DNA from: Bufo bufo
Taxonomy: Eukaryota > Chordata > Amphibia > Anura > Bufonidae
Reading direction: 5' to 3'
Length of the DNA stretch: 64,000 nucleotides
Assembly: GCF_905171765.1 (NCBI RefSeq)
Contig: NC_053397.1
Location: forward strand, 110,625,295-110,689,294
Below, piece by piece: positions 1 through 9,339 of the stretch. The translations under genes were made by a program, and so were the position numbers. Each line of letters opens with the position of its first letter. Position 1 is the first letter of the stretch. Below the pieces are notes generated by a model that was not told the origin of the DNA, searched no databases, and saw only the letters and a program-made list of their open reading frames with translations.

Positions 1-231
1 GGATTAACATAACTATCACAGACAGTAAAAATACAGTTTTTAAACATACACTGTAACTTTAAAACCATACATTCCATCTCCATAAAAATTACATATTTAA
101 CCTCAGCATACATCAAACATAAACACTCCCAAAAATCACACAAATCCCTCCAGCGGATCAAAAGTTTAGTGGAAGTCCTTTATGACCGACCGCAAGCACA
201 ATTTCCTGCCCAAAACAGTTCCATAGATTCT

Positions 232-1667
232 TTAGTATACACCGCTGACCGCGTTCGGTCCTAAGAACAGTCCAGACATGCGGCATAGTTCTGTTCTTGA
301 AGGGTAATATGTCCCGGGGCCATAGTCGTAGGGCAGGAGGCTAGCCATAAGTCCTCTACAATGCCCAGTGGCAAATGGCAGTTTGTCACACATCTCCCCT
401 TTGGGGGGAAGACTAACCAGGCACCTGACCTTCTGTCGGTCAGTGCCTCCGTTAGTCGATCCACCAACCCACAGTAACCAGATGCCCGAGTAGCCCACCC
501 ACAACAAACAGGTACAAGGGTGACCCACCCACAAGAAACAGTTACTGCACCTGGGTATTTTTCTGTGGTGATGGGGCAACATGCTGTGGGGACTTGAGGG
601 AGGGCAGAGGCCGACTGCACTCTGCCCAGCTGCCAGCTCTTCTGCTGGGGTGCTGAGACCATAGTCCGGCTCCGTAGCCAAAGGAACATGGGAGTCAGTA
701 GGGGTTAACATCGCCTCTGTTAACCCTGAGGCCACGTTAGGAGTTAACTGGGGAGGGGAATTTGTACTTACCCCCTCCTCCTGTTGTCCTGGTGAGGGTA
801 GTGGGGGATTTGGACAGGCTGTCCAGCATCCCGGTAGGTCAGGCGCAGAGACCATGGTCCCATCTGTGCCGTCTGGGCGATTGGTGTCTCCCCTTGCTAG
901 GGTAAGCTGCCGCTGGGGAGAGAGGGTGCTGCGCTCCTCTCCCTGAAACACAGGCTGCCGCTGGGGAGGTAGGACGACACCTTCAGCTCCCTGAGGTTCA
1001 CACTGCCGCTGGGGAGGGAAGGACGACACCTTTGGCCCCCTGGGGTACACACTGCCGCTGGGGGGAAGGACGACACCTTCGGCCCCCTGGGGTACACACT
1101 TCCGCTGGGGGGGAAGGACAACACCTTCGGCCCCCTGGGGTACACACTGCCGCTGGGGGGGAAGGACGACACCTTCGGCCCCCTGGGGTTCACACTGCCG
1201 CTGGGGGGGATGGACGACACCTTCGGCCCCCTGGGGTACACACTGCCGCTGGGGGGGAAGGACGACACCTTCGCCCCCCTGGGGTACACACTGCCGCTGG
1301 GGGGGAAGGACGACACCTTCGGCCCCCTGGGGTACACACTGCCGCTGGGGGGGAAGGACGACACCTTCGGCCCCCTGGGGTACACACTGCCGCTGGGGGG
1401 AAGGACGACACCTTTGGCCCCCTGTAACTCACGTTTTTGCTGGGGCGCAGGGACGGAATACTTTGCTATCTCTGCCCGATATTCTGCTTCCTGCTGCAGA
1501 TACTCTGCCAGTTCTCTCCTCACTTCCGGTACAAGTTCCTCTGTTAGGTGGGGTCCATAGATAGCCAACCGCCTCTTCAGCATAGCGTCAAACCGTACGT
1601 GACTATACCAATACTCCAGTTTTGCTTGGTGTTCCCAGGATGCTGCTCCTCGCACTAGGGAAGCCAT
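232..1667 (-). pseudogene. Gag-like protein with 16-residue repeats, unit 1
   Basis: The likely start is the ATG at 1667, just after the primer binding site (MASLVRGAASWEHQ). About 80 residues of charged, helix-prone sequence follow (HVRFDAMLKRRLAIYG, PEVRRELAEYLQQEAEYRAE), then a run of 16-residue repeats (consensus QCVPQGAEGVVLPPQR), then a Pro/Ser/Thr-rich C-terminal part of about 240 residues ending ...GPNAVSGVY. The C-terminal part has a CSNC motif and three LLWVG/FLWVG segments but no clear CCHC knuckle. The repeat passes through two reading frames because its G-runs vary between six and seven, so this copy is broken. No protein family is recognised. A structural role for the element is inferred only from its position next to the primer binding site. 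Confidence 0.55.
905..1430 (-). repeat. 48-bp coding minisatellite, about 11 copies
   Basis: The unit is close to GGGGTACACACTGCCGCTGG followed by GGGGGAAGGACGACACCTTC and GGCCCCCT on the plus strand. The period of 48 is a multiple of three, so every frame stays open across it and several spurious long frames appear on both strands. The outer copies (near 905-1060) are more diverged than the inner ones, the usual pattern when an array grows from its centre. Unit 2 of the array holds about 15 copies of the same repeat. Confidence 0.9.
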
Positions 1668-1684
1668 CCCACCGCTTGCCACCA
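1666..1684 (-). promoter_or_regulatory. Primer binding site matching tRNA-Leu
   Basis: One base inside the LTR end (ACA, then T) the minus strand reads TGGTGGCAAGCGGTGGGAT. This is complementary to the 3' end of vertebrate tRNA-Leu (AAG/TAG type, ...ATCCCACCGCTGCCACCA) apart from one inserted A. The equivalent site of unit 2 (4037-4055) carries an additional change in the TGG. The tRNA sequence is from established knowledge and the match was made by eye. Confidence 0.7.
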
Positions 1685-1685
1685 A

Positions 1686-2145
1686 TGTAACGGATCCACT
1701 TCCGTTAATGGACGCTTCCTAGCTTACGCCGAGGACCACAAGCACCGCACTGGACACCACAACCACCGCAGACTCCACAACCGCCGTAGCTTAACTGGAG
1801 CCGCGCCGTCTTCCTTCCACCCTGAATAAACCTCCAGCATTTAGGACCATGTGGGAAAGATCTCTCCTCCAGGGAATATGCAGAGCATAGCAATCCCCAG
1901 CGTGATGCAGCAATTCCCTCCAATAACGAGACGAGGCTGCGTTTTGAAGGGTTAGAAAAACATGAACTGAACTCTTTATTGAGGGCTACCCGCCCGTATT
2001 TATGCAGGTCCCCACAATGCATGATGGTTTCCTCCTCTCTGCCCTCGCGACACCCGAAGTGCAATTCAATTATCTCCCAGGACAAAGGGAGATCACCAAT
2101 ACACATGTGGGAACAATAGGAGAGGAGTCACCACCCAAATACACA
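1686..2145 (-). repeat. LTR of the tandem element, copy 1
   Basis: On the minus strand the repeat runs from TGTGTATTTGGGTGG to GGATCCGTTACA, giving TGT...ACA ends. It contains an A/T-rich TATA-like stretch (CATAAATACGG) closely followed by an AATAAA polyadenylation signal (minus strand, near 1980). It is followed on one side by the tRNA-Leu primer site and on the other by a polypurine tract. Confidence 0.85.
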
Positions 2146-2164
2146 AAATCCTCCCTTCTGCCTG
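2146..2164 (-). promoter_or_regulatory. Polypurine tract next to LTR copy 1
   Basis: Minus-strand reading GGCAGAAGGGAGGATTT lies directly before the TGTGTATTTGG start of the LTR. The same tract recurs at about 4517-4535 before LTR copy 2. Position and purine content fit plus-strand priming. Confidence 0.65.
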
Positions 2165-2407
2165 GGATATAATTATGGATTAACATAACTATCACAGACA
2201 GTAAAAATACAGTTTTTAAACATACACTGTAACTTTAAAACCATACATTCCATCTCCATAAAAATTACATATTTAACATCAGCATACATCAAACATAAAC
2301 ACTCCCAAAAATCACACAAATCCCTCCAGCGGATCAAAAGTTTAGTGGAAGTCCTTTATGACCGACCGCAAGCACAATTTCCTGCCCAAAACAGTTCCAT
2401 AGATTCT

Positions 2408-4038
2408 TTAGTATACACCGCTGACCGCGTTCGGTCCTAAGAACAGTCCAGACATGCGGCATAGTTCTGTTCTTGAAGGGTAATATGTCCCGGGGCCATA
2501 GTCGTAGGGCAGGAGGCTAGCCATAAGTCCTCTACAATGCCCAGTGGCAAATGGCAGTTTGTCACACATCTCCCCTTTGGGGGGAAGACTAACCAGGCAC
2601 CTGACCTTCTGTCGGTCAGTGCCTCCGTTAGTCGATCCACCAACCCACAGTAACCAGATGCCCGAGTAGCCCACCCACAACAAACAGGTACAAGGGTGAC
2701 CCACCCACAAGAAACAGTTACTGCACCTGGGTATTTTTCTGTGGTGATGGGGCAACATGCTGTGGGGACTTGAGGGAGGGCAGAGGCCGACTGCACTCTG
2801 CCCAGCTGCCAGCTCTTCTGCTGGGGTGCTGAGACCATAGTCCGGCTCCGTAGCCAAAGGAACATGGGAGTCAGTAGGGGTTAACATCGCCTCTGTTAAC
2901 CCTGAGGCCACGTTAGGAGTTAACTGGGGAGGGGAATTTGTACTTACCCCCTCCTCCTGTTGTCCTGGTGAGGGTAGTGGGGGATTTGGACAGGCTGTCC
3001 AGCATCCCGGTAGGTCAGGCGCAGAGACCATGGTCCCATCTGTGCCGTCTGGGCGATTGGTGTCTCCCCTTGCTAGGGTAAGCTGCCGCTGGGGAGAGAG
3101 GGTGCTGCGCTCCTCTCCCTGAAACACAGGCTGCCGCTGGGGAGGAAGGACGACACCTTCAGCTCCCTGGGGTTCACACTGCTGCTGGGGGGGGGGAAGG
3201 ACGACACCTTCGGCCCCCTGGGGTACACACTGCCGCTGGGGGGAAGGACGACACCTTCGGCCCCCTGGGGTACACACTTCCGCTGGGGGGGAAGGACAAC
3301 ACCTTCGGCCCCCTGGGGTACACACTGCCGCTGGGGGGGAAGGACGACACCGTCGGCCCCCTGGGGTTCACACTGCCGCTGGGGGGGATGGACGACACCT
3401 TCGGCCCCCTGGGGTACACACTGCCGCTGGGGGGGAAGGACGACACCTTCGGCCCCCTGGGGTACACACTGCCGCTGGGGGGGAAGGACGACACCTTCGG
3501 CCCCCTGGGGTACACACTGCCGCTGGGGGGGAAGGACGACACCTTCGGCCCCCTGGGGTACACACTGCCGCTGGGGGGGAAGGACGACACCTTCGGCCCC
3601 CTATGGTACACACTGCCGATGGGGGGGAAGGACGACACCTTCGGCCCCCTGGGGTACACACTGCCGCTGGGGGGGAAGGACGACACCTTCGGCCCCCTGG
3701 GGTACACACTGCCGCTGGGGGGGAAGGACGACACCTTCGGCCCACTGGGGTACACACTGCCGCTGGGGGGGAAGGATGACACCTTTGGCCCCCTGTAACT
3801 CACGTTTTTGCTGGGGCGCAGGGACGGAATACTTTGCTATCTCTGCCCGATATTCTGCTTCCTGCTGCAGATACTCTGCCAGTTCTCTCCTCACTTCCGG
3901 TACAAGTTCCTCTGTTAGGTGGGGTCCGTAGATAGCCAACCGCCTCTTCAGCATAGCGTCAAACCGTACGTGACTATACCAATACTCCAGTTTTGCTTGG
4001 TGTTCCCTGGATGCTGCTCCTCGCACTAGGGAAGCCAT
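2408..4038 (-). pseudogene. Gag-like protein with 16-residue repeats, unit 2
   Basis: This is the second copy of the unit 1 protein, with start ATG at 4038 (MASLVRGAASREHQ). The N-terminal 80 residues and C-terminal 240 residues are nearly identical to unit 1, but the repeat block is longer (about 15 copies against 11). Changes in G-run length again split it: the N-terminal part runs into the repeats in one frame, and the C-terminal part is open from about 3325 to 2408 in another. It may never have been translated in this form. No known domain was recognised. Confidence 0.55.
3080..3800 (-). repeat. 48-bp coding minisatellite, about 15 copies
   Basis: Same 48-bp unit as at 905-1430, with about four more copies. 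Several neighbouring copies are identical, suggesting recent slippage or unequal exchange. One copy near 3600 has distinctive changes (CCTATGG and GCCGATGG) not seen in unit 1. Confidence 0.9.
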
Positions 4039-4056
4039 CCCACCGCTTGCCATCAA

Positions 4057-4516
4057 TGTAACGGATCCACTTCCGTTAATGGACGCTTCCTAGCTTGCGC
4101 CGAGGACCACAAGCACCGCACTGGACACCACAACCACCGCAGACTCCACAACCGCCGTAGCTTAACTGGAGCCGCGCCGTCTTCCTTCCACCCTGAATGA
4201 ACCTCCAGCATTCAGGACCGTGTGGGAAAGATCTCTCCTCCAGGGAATATGCAGAGCATAGCAATCCCCAGCGTGATGCAGCAATTCCCTCCAATAACGA
4301 GACGAGGCTGCGTTTTGAAGGGTTAGAAAAACATGAACTGAACTCTTTATTGAGGGCTACCCGCCCGTATTTATGCAGGTCCCCACAATGCATCATGGTT
4401 TCCTCCTCTCTGCCCTCGGAACACCCGAAGTGCAATTCAATTATCTCCCAGGACAAAGGGAGATCACCAATACACATGTGGGAACAATAGGAGAGGAGTC
4501 ACCACCCAAATACACA
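4057..4516 (-). repeat. LTR of the tandem element, copy 2
   Basis: It is 460 bp with the same TGT...ACA ends as copy 1. Differences include AATGAAC for AATAAAC, CATTCAGG for CATTTAGG and CGGAAC for CGCGAC. The AATAAA signal on the minus strand is retained. Confidence 0.85.
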
Positions 4517-4938
4517 AAATCCTCCCTTCTGTCTGGGATATAATTATGGATTAACATAACTATCACAGACAGTAAAAATACAGTTTATAAACATACACTG
4601 TAACTTTAAAACCATACATTCCATCTCCATAAAAATTACATATTTAACCTCAGCATACATCAAACATAAACACTCCCAAAAATCACACAAATCCCTACAG
4701 CGGATCAAAAGTTTAGTGGAAGTCCTTTATGACCGACCGCAAGCACAATTTCCTGCCCAAAACAGTTCCATAGATTCTTTAGTATACACCGCTGACCGCG
4801 TTCGGTCCTAAGAACAGTCCAGACATGCGGCATAGTTCTGTTCTTGAAGGGTAATATGTCCCGGGGCCATAGTCGTAGGGCAGGAGGCTAGCCATAAGTC
4901 CTCTACAATGCCCAGTGGCAAATGGCAGTTTGTCACAC

Positions 4939-5035
4939 CTTACTTGACAGTTTTTGACCTCAAGACCGCGTTACGACATTCCCCAACTTTTCTTCCAAAG
5001 CTTGGGTCGAGATGCCATTGTTAACAGGAAATATG
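4939..5035. other. Unassigned sequence at the array breakpoint
   Basis: Similarity to the tandem unit ends after CAGTTTGTCACAC at 4938. The next 97 bases match nothing else noticed in the window. Confidence 0.4.
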
Positions 5036-5440
5036 TGTCACGGCGGACGTGCACAGTTAAACAGACAACACACCAACCAGGCTCTGGATGAGAGACAGGG
5101 GAAGGGTCACCTCCTAATTTATCCCTGACCTCTTTCCCTGCAATGCTCAGCCCACAGACAAACCTTGATGGTAGATTTGCCGTGTCCACCAGCCTAAACT
5201 AACAGAACCCTGAACTCCCTGAGATGGTGAAGTGGGGAGAAAGGAGCAGCCAGCTCGCACATAACCTGGATGGGTAAGATGACATAAACAACCAAACAAG
5301 AAAAGACACTTATCTGCTGAGAGCAGGAACAAACAGCCAACCTTCCTTCCAAACTTCCCAGACACTAATGAACAGTATAATCCGCTCAGAGCACTTTAGC
5401 TGGAGACCATTTAAACTAATGACTCCACCCAATGCACCTG
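5036..5440 (+). repeat. LTR fragment, TGTCACGG family
   Basis: It begins TGTCACGGCGGACG and shares an ordered set of blocks (GTCACCTCCTA, CCCTGAC, CTTGATGGTAG) with the LTR at 16581-17423. It has no identified right end and runs into the DIRS coding remnant near 5440. Assignment rests only on this partial similarity. Confidence 0.4.
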
Positions 5441-5528
5441 ATGCGAGGCGGATCCAGCATAGCATCAAAACAAATACTAGACTCGTGCTGCAATCCTGGC
5501 TGACCTCCGCACATCGTCAGAGTGGGGC

Positions 5529-5731
5529 ATGACAATATGTCTCCCATTCTTCTGTTCTTTGTCCACTTCTGAACAAGAAAGATCATTCCATCATCTAGAT
5601 GTAAGAAGATGCCTTCTAACCTACTTGGATATAACACAGGAATTCAGAAACTCAGGCCAGCTTCTGGTACAGTTCCATGGAAAGAATAAAGGTCTGGGAG
5701 CTTCAAAAGCATCCATAGCCCGTTGGATAAA
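5529..5731 (+). pseudogene. DIRS-type tyrosine recombinase, first part
   Basis: The reading frame shows the hallmark stretch of DIRS tyrosine recombinases, SFHHLDVRRCLLTYLDITQ followed by KASIARWI. It is cut at 5731 by the foldback element and resumes at 7697 with the next codons. Only the C-terminal catalytic half of the recombinase is recognisable. The reverse transcriptase, RNase H and methyltransferase regions of a full DIRS element are absent here. In DIRS elements this enzyme integrates a circular DNA intermediate without a target duplication. The fragment is non-functional. Confidence 0.75.
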
Positions 5732-5866
5732 TTAGTGCAAAAATAGGTTACAAAAGAATGGCGTAAAAGAACAATAAAGCCCCTAACTGGAGCTTAACTC
5801 AGAAGATAGCTAAATAACCTATAAAGAGACACTGAGAACTATTAAGTTAAAAAATATATTATTTTA

Positions 5867-6665
5867 TTAAAGGGCTTCTGTCAGCCCACTAAACCGTTTT
5901 GTTTTTTTTTTGCTTAATAATAACCCCTACACTGCGATTTATCCATACATAAGTAAAATAATAATTTTGGTTCAGTAGAATTTGCTAAAACCCTATTTTT
6001 ATAATATGTAAATTACCTTGCTACCAGCAAGTAGGGCGGCTACTTGCTGGTAGCAGCCGCATCCTCCGATGGTAATGACGCCCCCTCTGCTTGTTGATTG
6101 ACAGGGCCAGCGGACGGGATCTTTCTCCGCTGGCCCTGCCTGTTTTCATTCAATATCTGGCGCCTGCGCTGCGGCCGTACCTATCTTCAATCGGCGCAGG
6201 CGCACTGAGAGGCGGCCACTCACTCGGCCGCTTCATCCTCAATGCGCCTGCGCCGGGTGTAGATGTGACGTCATCGGCGCAGGCGCATTGAGGATGAAGC
6301 GGCCGAGTGAGTGGCCGCCTCTCAGTGCGCCTGCGCCGATTGAAGATAGGTACGGCCGTGGCGCAGGCGCCAGATATTGAATGAAAACAGGCAGGGCCAG
6401 CAGAGAACGATCCCGTCCGCTGGCCCTGTCAATCAACAAGCAGAGGGGGTGTCATTACCATCGGAGGATGCGGCTGCTACCAGCAAGTAGCCACCCTACT
6501 TGCTGGTAGCAAGGTAATTTACATATTATAAAAATAGGGTTTTAGCAAATTCTACTGAACCAAAATTCTTATTTTACTTATGTATGGATAAATCGCAGTG
6601 TGGGGGTTATTATTAAGCAAAAAAAAAAAAAAAAACGGTTTAGTGGGCTGACAGAAGCCCTTTAA
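5867..6665. mobile_element. TTAA-flanked palindromic MITE (Kolobok/T2-like)
   Basis: The ends are TTAAAGGGCTTCTGTCAGCC and its reverse complement, with TTAA on both sides. The whole element is a long imperfect palindrome centred near 6265, rich in GGCGCAGGCGC-type motifs. The opposite arm of the host foldback has the unoccupied site (one TTAA at 7639-7642). T2/Kolobok elements have TTAAAGGRR ends and here the ninth base is C, so the family call is approximate. piggyBac also uses TTAA, but its ends usually start with CCC. Confidence 0.75.
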
Positions 6666-7118
6666 GTATATAGTTAAAAACATATATAAAGAGATGACGA
6701 ACAAATGCAAAAAGTGCAGTACAATCCTGGGAGAGTTTATCAAGTACAACAAAGTAATAAGGTAAGTGACCTAAAATGTAAGCGCCTATACATAAAGAAG
6801 CTTCTATATAACATATACACTGAAAAGAGTATCCACTATTGGTAAGAGTGCAAATAATAGCATCAAAATATAAAGTGCAAGTGCATGCTATCTTTTGTAA
6901 GTAAAAAAAGAGAAATATCAACACTCGAATGTGGATCTTTTGAATGTATAATTATATCTATTCAGCCGAATACAGCAAGTAATAAAGTGTGCAAGCTGCA
7001 GGAGATAATGAGCAAACAACATGATCAAAGTTGGTTCAAGAGGCAGAGAACCGCAACAAATAACATCAAACATGCGGTCCAAGAAAAGCAAGGTCACATA
7101 CCGTATATGAAAAGTAAC

Positions 7119-7160
7119 AAGTCCAGAGGAAGGTTTCAAATCGAAACGCGCGTCGGGGTG
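7119..7160 (+). ncRNA. Degenerate hammerhead-ribozyme-like motif
   Basis: AGTCCAGAGGAAGGTTTCAA then ATCGAAACGCGCGTCGGGG follows the hammerhead order: core, stem II, GAAA, a tiny CGCGCG stem III, then UC at the cleavage position. The first core reads CAGAGGA instead of CUGAUGA, so activity is unlikely. Penelope-like elements are known to carry such minimal hammerheads. The motif sits in the loop of the foldback element. Confidence 0.35.
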
Positions 7161-7696
7161 TGCAGTCTTCCTGTGGACTTGTTACTTTTCATATACGGTA
7201 TGTGACCTTGCTTTTCTTGGACCGCATGTTTAATGTTACCTGTTGCGGTTCTCTGCCTCTTGAACCAACTTTGGTCATGTTGTTTGCTCATTATCTCCTG
7301 CAGCTTGCACACGCACTTTATTACTTGCTGTATTCGGCTGAATAGATATAATTATACATTCAAAAGATCCACATTCGAGTGTTGATATTTCTCTTTTTTT
7401 ACTTACAAAAGATAGCATGCACTTGCACTTTATATTGCTATTGCTATTATTTGCACTCTTACCAATAATGGATACTCTTTTCAGTGTATATGTTATATAG
7501 GAGCTTCTTTATGTATAGGCGCTTACATTTTAGGTCACTTACCTTATTACTTTGTTGTACTTGATAAACTCTCCCAGGATTGTACTGCACTTTTTGCATT
7601 TGTTCGTCATCTCTTTATATATGTTTTTAACTATATACTTAATAAAATAATATATTTTTTAGCTTAATAGTTCTCAGTGTCTCTTTATAGGTTATT

Positions 7697-7854
7697 TAGC
7701 CCGTTGGATAAAGCAGATTTTTACATTCTGTTACAAGGAAAAGCAAGTTCCTTCACCAGTAGGTCTAAAAGCTCATTCAACCGGGGTCATCGCTGCATCC
7801 TGGGCTAAAAATGATTTAGCCTCAGTAGATCAGATATGCAAGACCGCAACCTGA
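7697..7854 (+). pseudogene. DIRS-type tyrosine recombinase, second part
   Basis: The frame continues ARWIKQIFTFCYKEKQVPSP and then VGLKAHSTGVIAASWA, ending with the stop at 7852-7854. Active DIRS recombinases have KAHSTR at this place. Here the arginine of the HxxR-type catalytic box reads glycine, so the enzyme is dead irrespective of the insertion. The first 16 bases are the target duplication shared with the end of the first part. Confidence 0.75.
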
Positions 7855-8340
7855 TCTAACCTAATTACTTTTTCATTTTCTTTTTTCAATATTATAAATT
7901 GGATGTGATGGCAAATCAGGACCTGTTTTTTGGATGCAAAGTTCTTTCTACTGTGGTCCCTCCCTAAGTGTCATTCTCTGTAAATCCTCCTGTCAGTGCC
8001 ATTGGGGAGGCATTAGGGAAAGATGAAAATTACTTTTACAGGTAATTGGATTTCCCGTAGTCTTGGGGTTTTTCCCTCCCTTATTATCTATTGTATTTAG
8101 ACTATTGGCTTTTGATACAAGAAAAGTATGCATATTATCTTACTTAATTAAATCTAAATATACTTGTGTGAAGCACATCTCGGTCTTCTCTGTCATTTAT
8201 TGAAGCAGGCAGGAGGAGGAGTCTCTTTTTTTGGGGTTTCTGCGCTGTTTCCTGTCCTCGGGAATTGAGAGCAACCTCCTGTCAGTGCCATTGTTGAGGA
8301 TGCGGGAAAACCAATTGCCAGTAAGAGTAATTTTCATATT
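7855..8340 (+). repeat. DIRS 3' region with inverted and direct repeats
   Basis: GAAAATTACTTTTACAGG (from 8025) is repeated in inverse as GCCAGTAAGAGTAATTTTC (ending near 8336), a 35-base arm pair (8023-8057 with 8303-8337). CCTCCTGTCAGTGCCATT occurs directly at 7986-8003 and 8275-8292. Inverted terminal repeats plus a matching internal complementary region are the known layout of DIRS termini, and this lies just after the recombinase stop. No protein is encoded. Confidence 0.6.
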
Positions 8341-9339
8341 TTTTTTACCCCATTTTCACAGAAATCTTTTTTTGTGGGGTTCAATTTAATTAAGATGTGT
8401 GATTACTGCAGTAATACCCAATGTGTGGCAGCAATCTGTGTGTATTAAGGTGAAATTGAGCATCAAGCCTCAATCGTCTGTTTACCTGTATTCAGTTTCA
8501 ACTTGGTTGAAATTAAAAAAAAATATTTTTTGGGAGGGGTCAATTTCATGAGGCAACATGTGTACATGATTACTGAATCAATATCAAAATTTTCGCACTC
8601 CTCAGGCTGATTTCCATGAATAGACCTTACTTTGCTGGCGGTGCCCCATCTTGCCACTGTTGCTCTCTTTCTGCCTACCATCAAGTTGTACGGCTGCTGC
8701 TACGGCCGGGACCATTCAACTTATGCTAATTTCCAACCATCACATTCTGTACAGCTGCTGCCACCTCCATCATGCCACCCCCGCCTTTATGCCATTGCTG
8801 TGATCTGCCAACCATCATCTTCTCTAAGGCTGCTGCTGCCTCCATTATGCTGCTGCTTGCCTGCCAACATGCTGCGGCCTCAGCTTCTGCTGCTCCTCAC
8901 TGTTAATCCCCTGCTGCCACTACCATTAATGCAACACATCTGCCACCACTATCACTACTATTACTATTGCTACTACTACTACCCATAGACAGCCTTTTAT
9001 GTTCCATGCTGTACTGCTCCTGCTGCTGCCACTATTGCAGCCGCATGCCACTATATTCATACTGTATCCTGTCCACATCCACAATACACTGATGCTGCTC
9101 CCAATTAAAAGGGAATTTTTTTTTAGGCTTGTTCACAAAGAGCCACTTTTTCTTCCAACAATCAGCTCTTGTGTGTGTGTCATACTGGCAGGCATTCTGA
9201 CCCTGTCAAGACATAATTTTTGGACCCTTGGTTCCCATAGCTTGGTCAAAAATCATAAAAAATAAATGAAAAGAATTTTGCTAAAAATTATTTGTCAAAC
9301 TGAGCCCCAAAACGAATCTTGACTGGTTTGCTCATCTCT
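8341..9339 (+). other. CTG/CCT-rich tract ending in a hAT-like terminus
   Basis: From 8620 to 9080 the plus strand is rich in CTGCTGC and CCACTAC runs, which create long open frames of low complexity. The stretch ends TTTGCTCATCTCTA at about 9338, which is the terminal sequence seen on hAT elements elsewhere in the window (14353-14366). No matching left end or 8-bp duplication was found, so this is at best a truncated hAT remnant. Confidence 0.35.

Larger units (their letters stand above)
1..4938 (-). mobile_element. Tandem array of a short LTR retroelement
   Basis: The same unit recurs head to tail: internal region (1-1685), LTR (1686-2145), internal region (2146-4056), LTR (4057-4516), and a third internal region that stops abruptly at 4938. 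Read on the minus strand the order is LTR, primer binding site, gag-like reading frame with a minisatellite, polypurine tract, LTR. The two LTRs are both 460 bp and differ at about seven positions by eye, so the array is young. No reverse transcriptase, integrase or protease is present in either internal region, so the unit depends on enzymes made elsewhere. Such an array is expected from recombination between LTRs or from unequal crossing-over. The left end lies outside the window. Confidence 0.85.
5732..7696. mobile_element. Large foldback element with 16-bp target duplication
   Basis: TAGCCCGTTGGATAAA occurs at 5716-5731 and 7697-7712, and joining the flanks restores the DIRS recombinase frame, so the interval is an insertion. 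Most of it is a palindrome. The left arm (about 5810-7125) and right arm (about 7168-7699) are near-perfect reverse complements of roughly 510 bp once the nested MITE at 5867-6665 is discounted. The short loop (7126-7168) contains GAAACGCGCGTCGG, typical of the hammerhead segments of Penelope-like elements. A 16-bp duplication is long for a cut-and-paste transposon and suggests retrotransposition. About 78 bp at the left edge are not palindromic. Confidence 0.7.

Noticed and set aside
1032..1560. Plus-strand open frames across the 48-bp repeat
   Set aside because: The repeat length is a multiple of three, so all frames stay open. They lack any non-repeat domain and lie opposite the gag-like frame.
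5867..6665. piggyBac assignment for the first TTAA MITE
   Set aside because: Its ends start AAAGGGC, closer to the T2/Kolobok TTAAAGG pattern than to CCC piggyBac ends.
8632..8988. 118-codon frame rich in Leu, Pro and Cys
   Set aside because: Low-complexity CTG/CCT repeat product with no domain and no support from neighbours.
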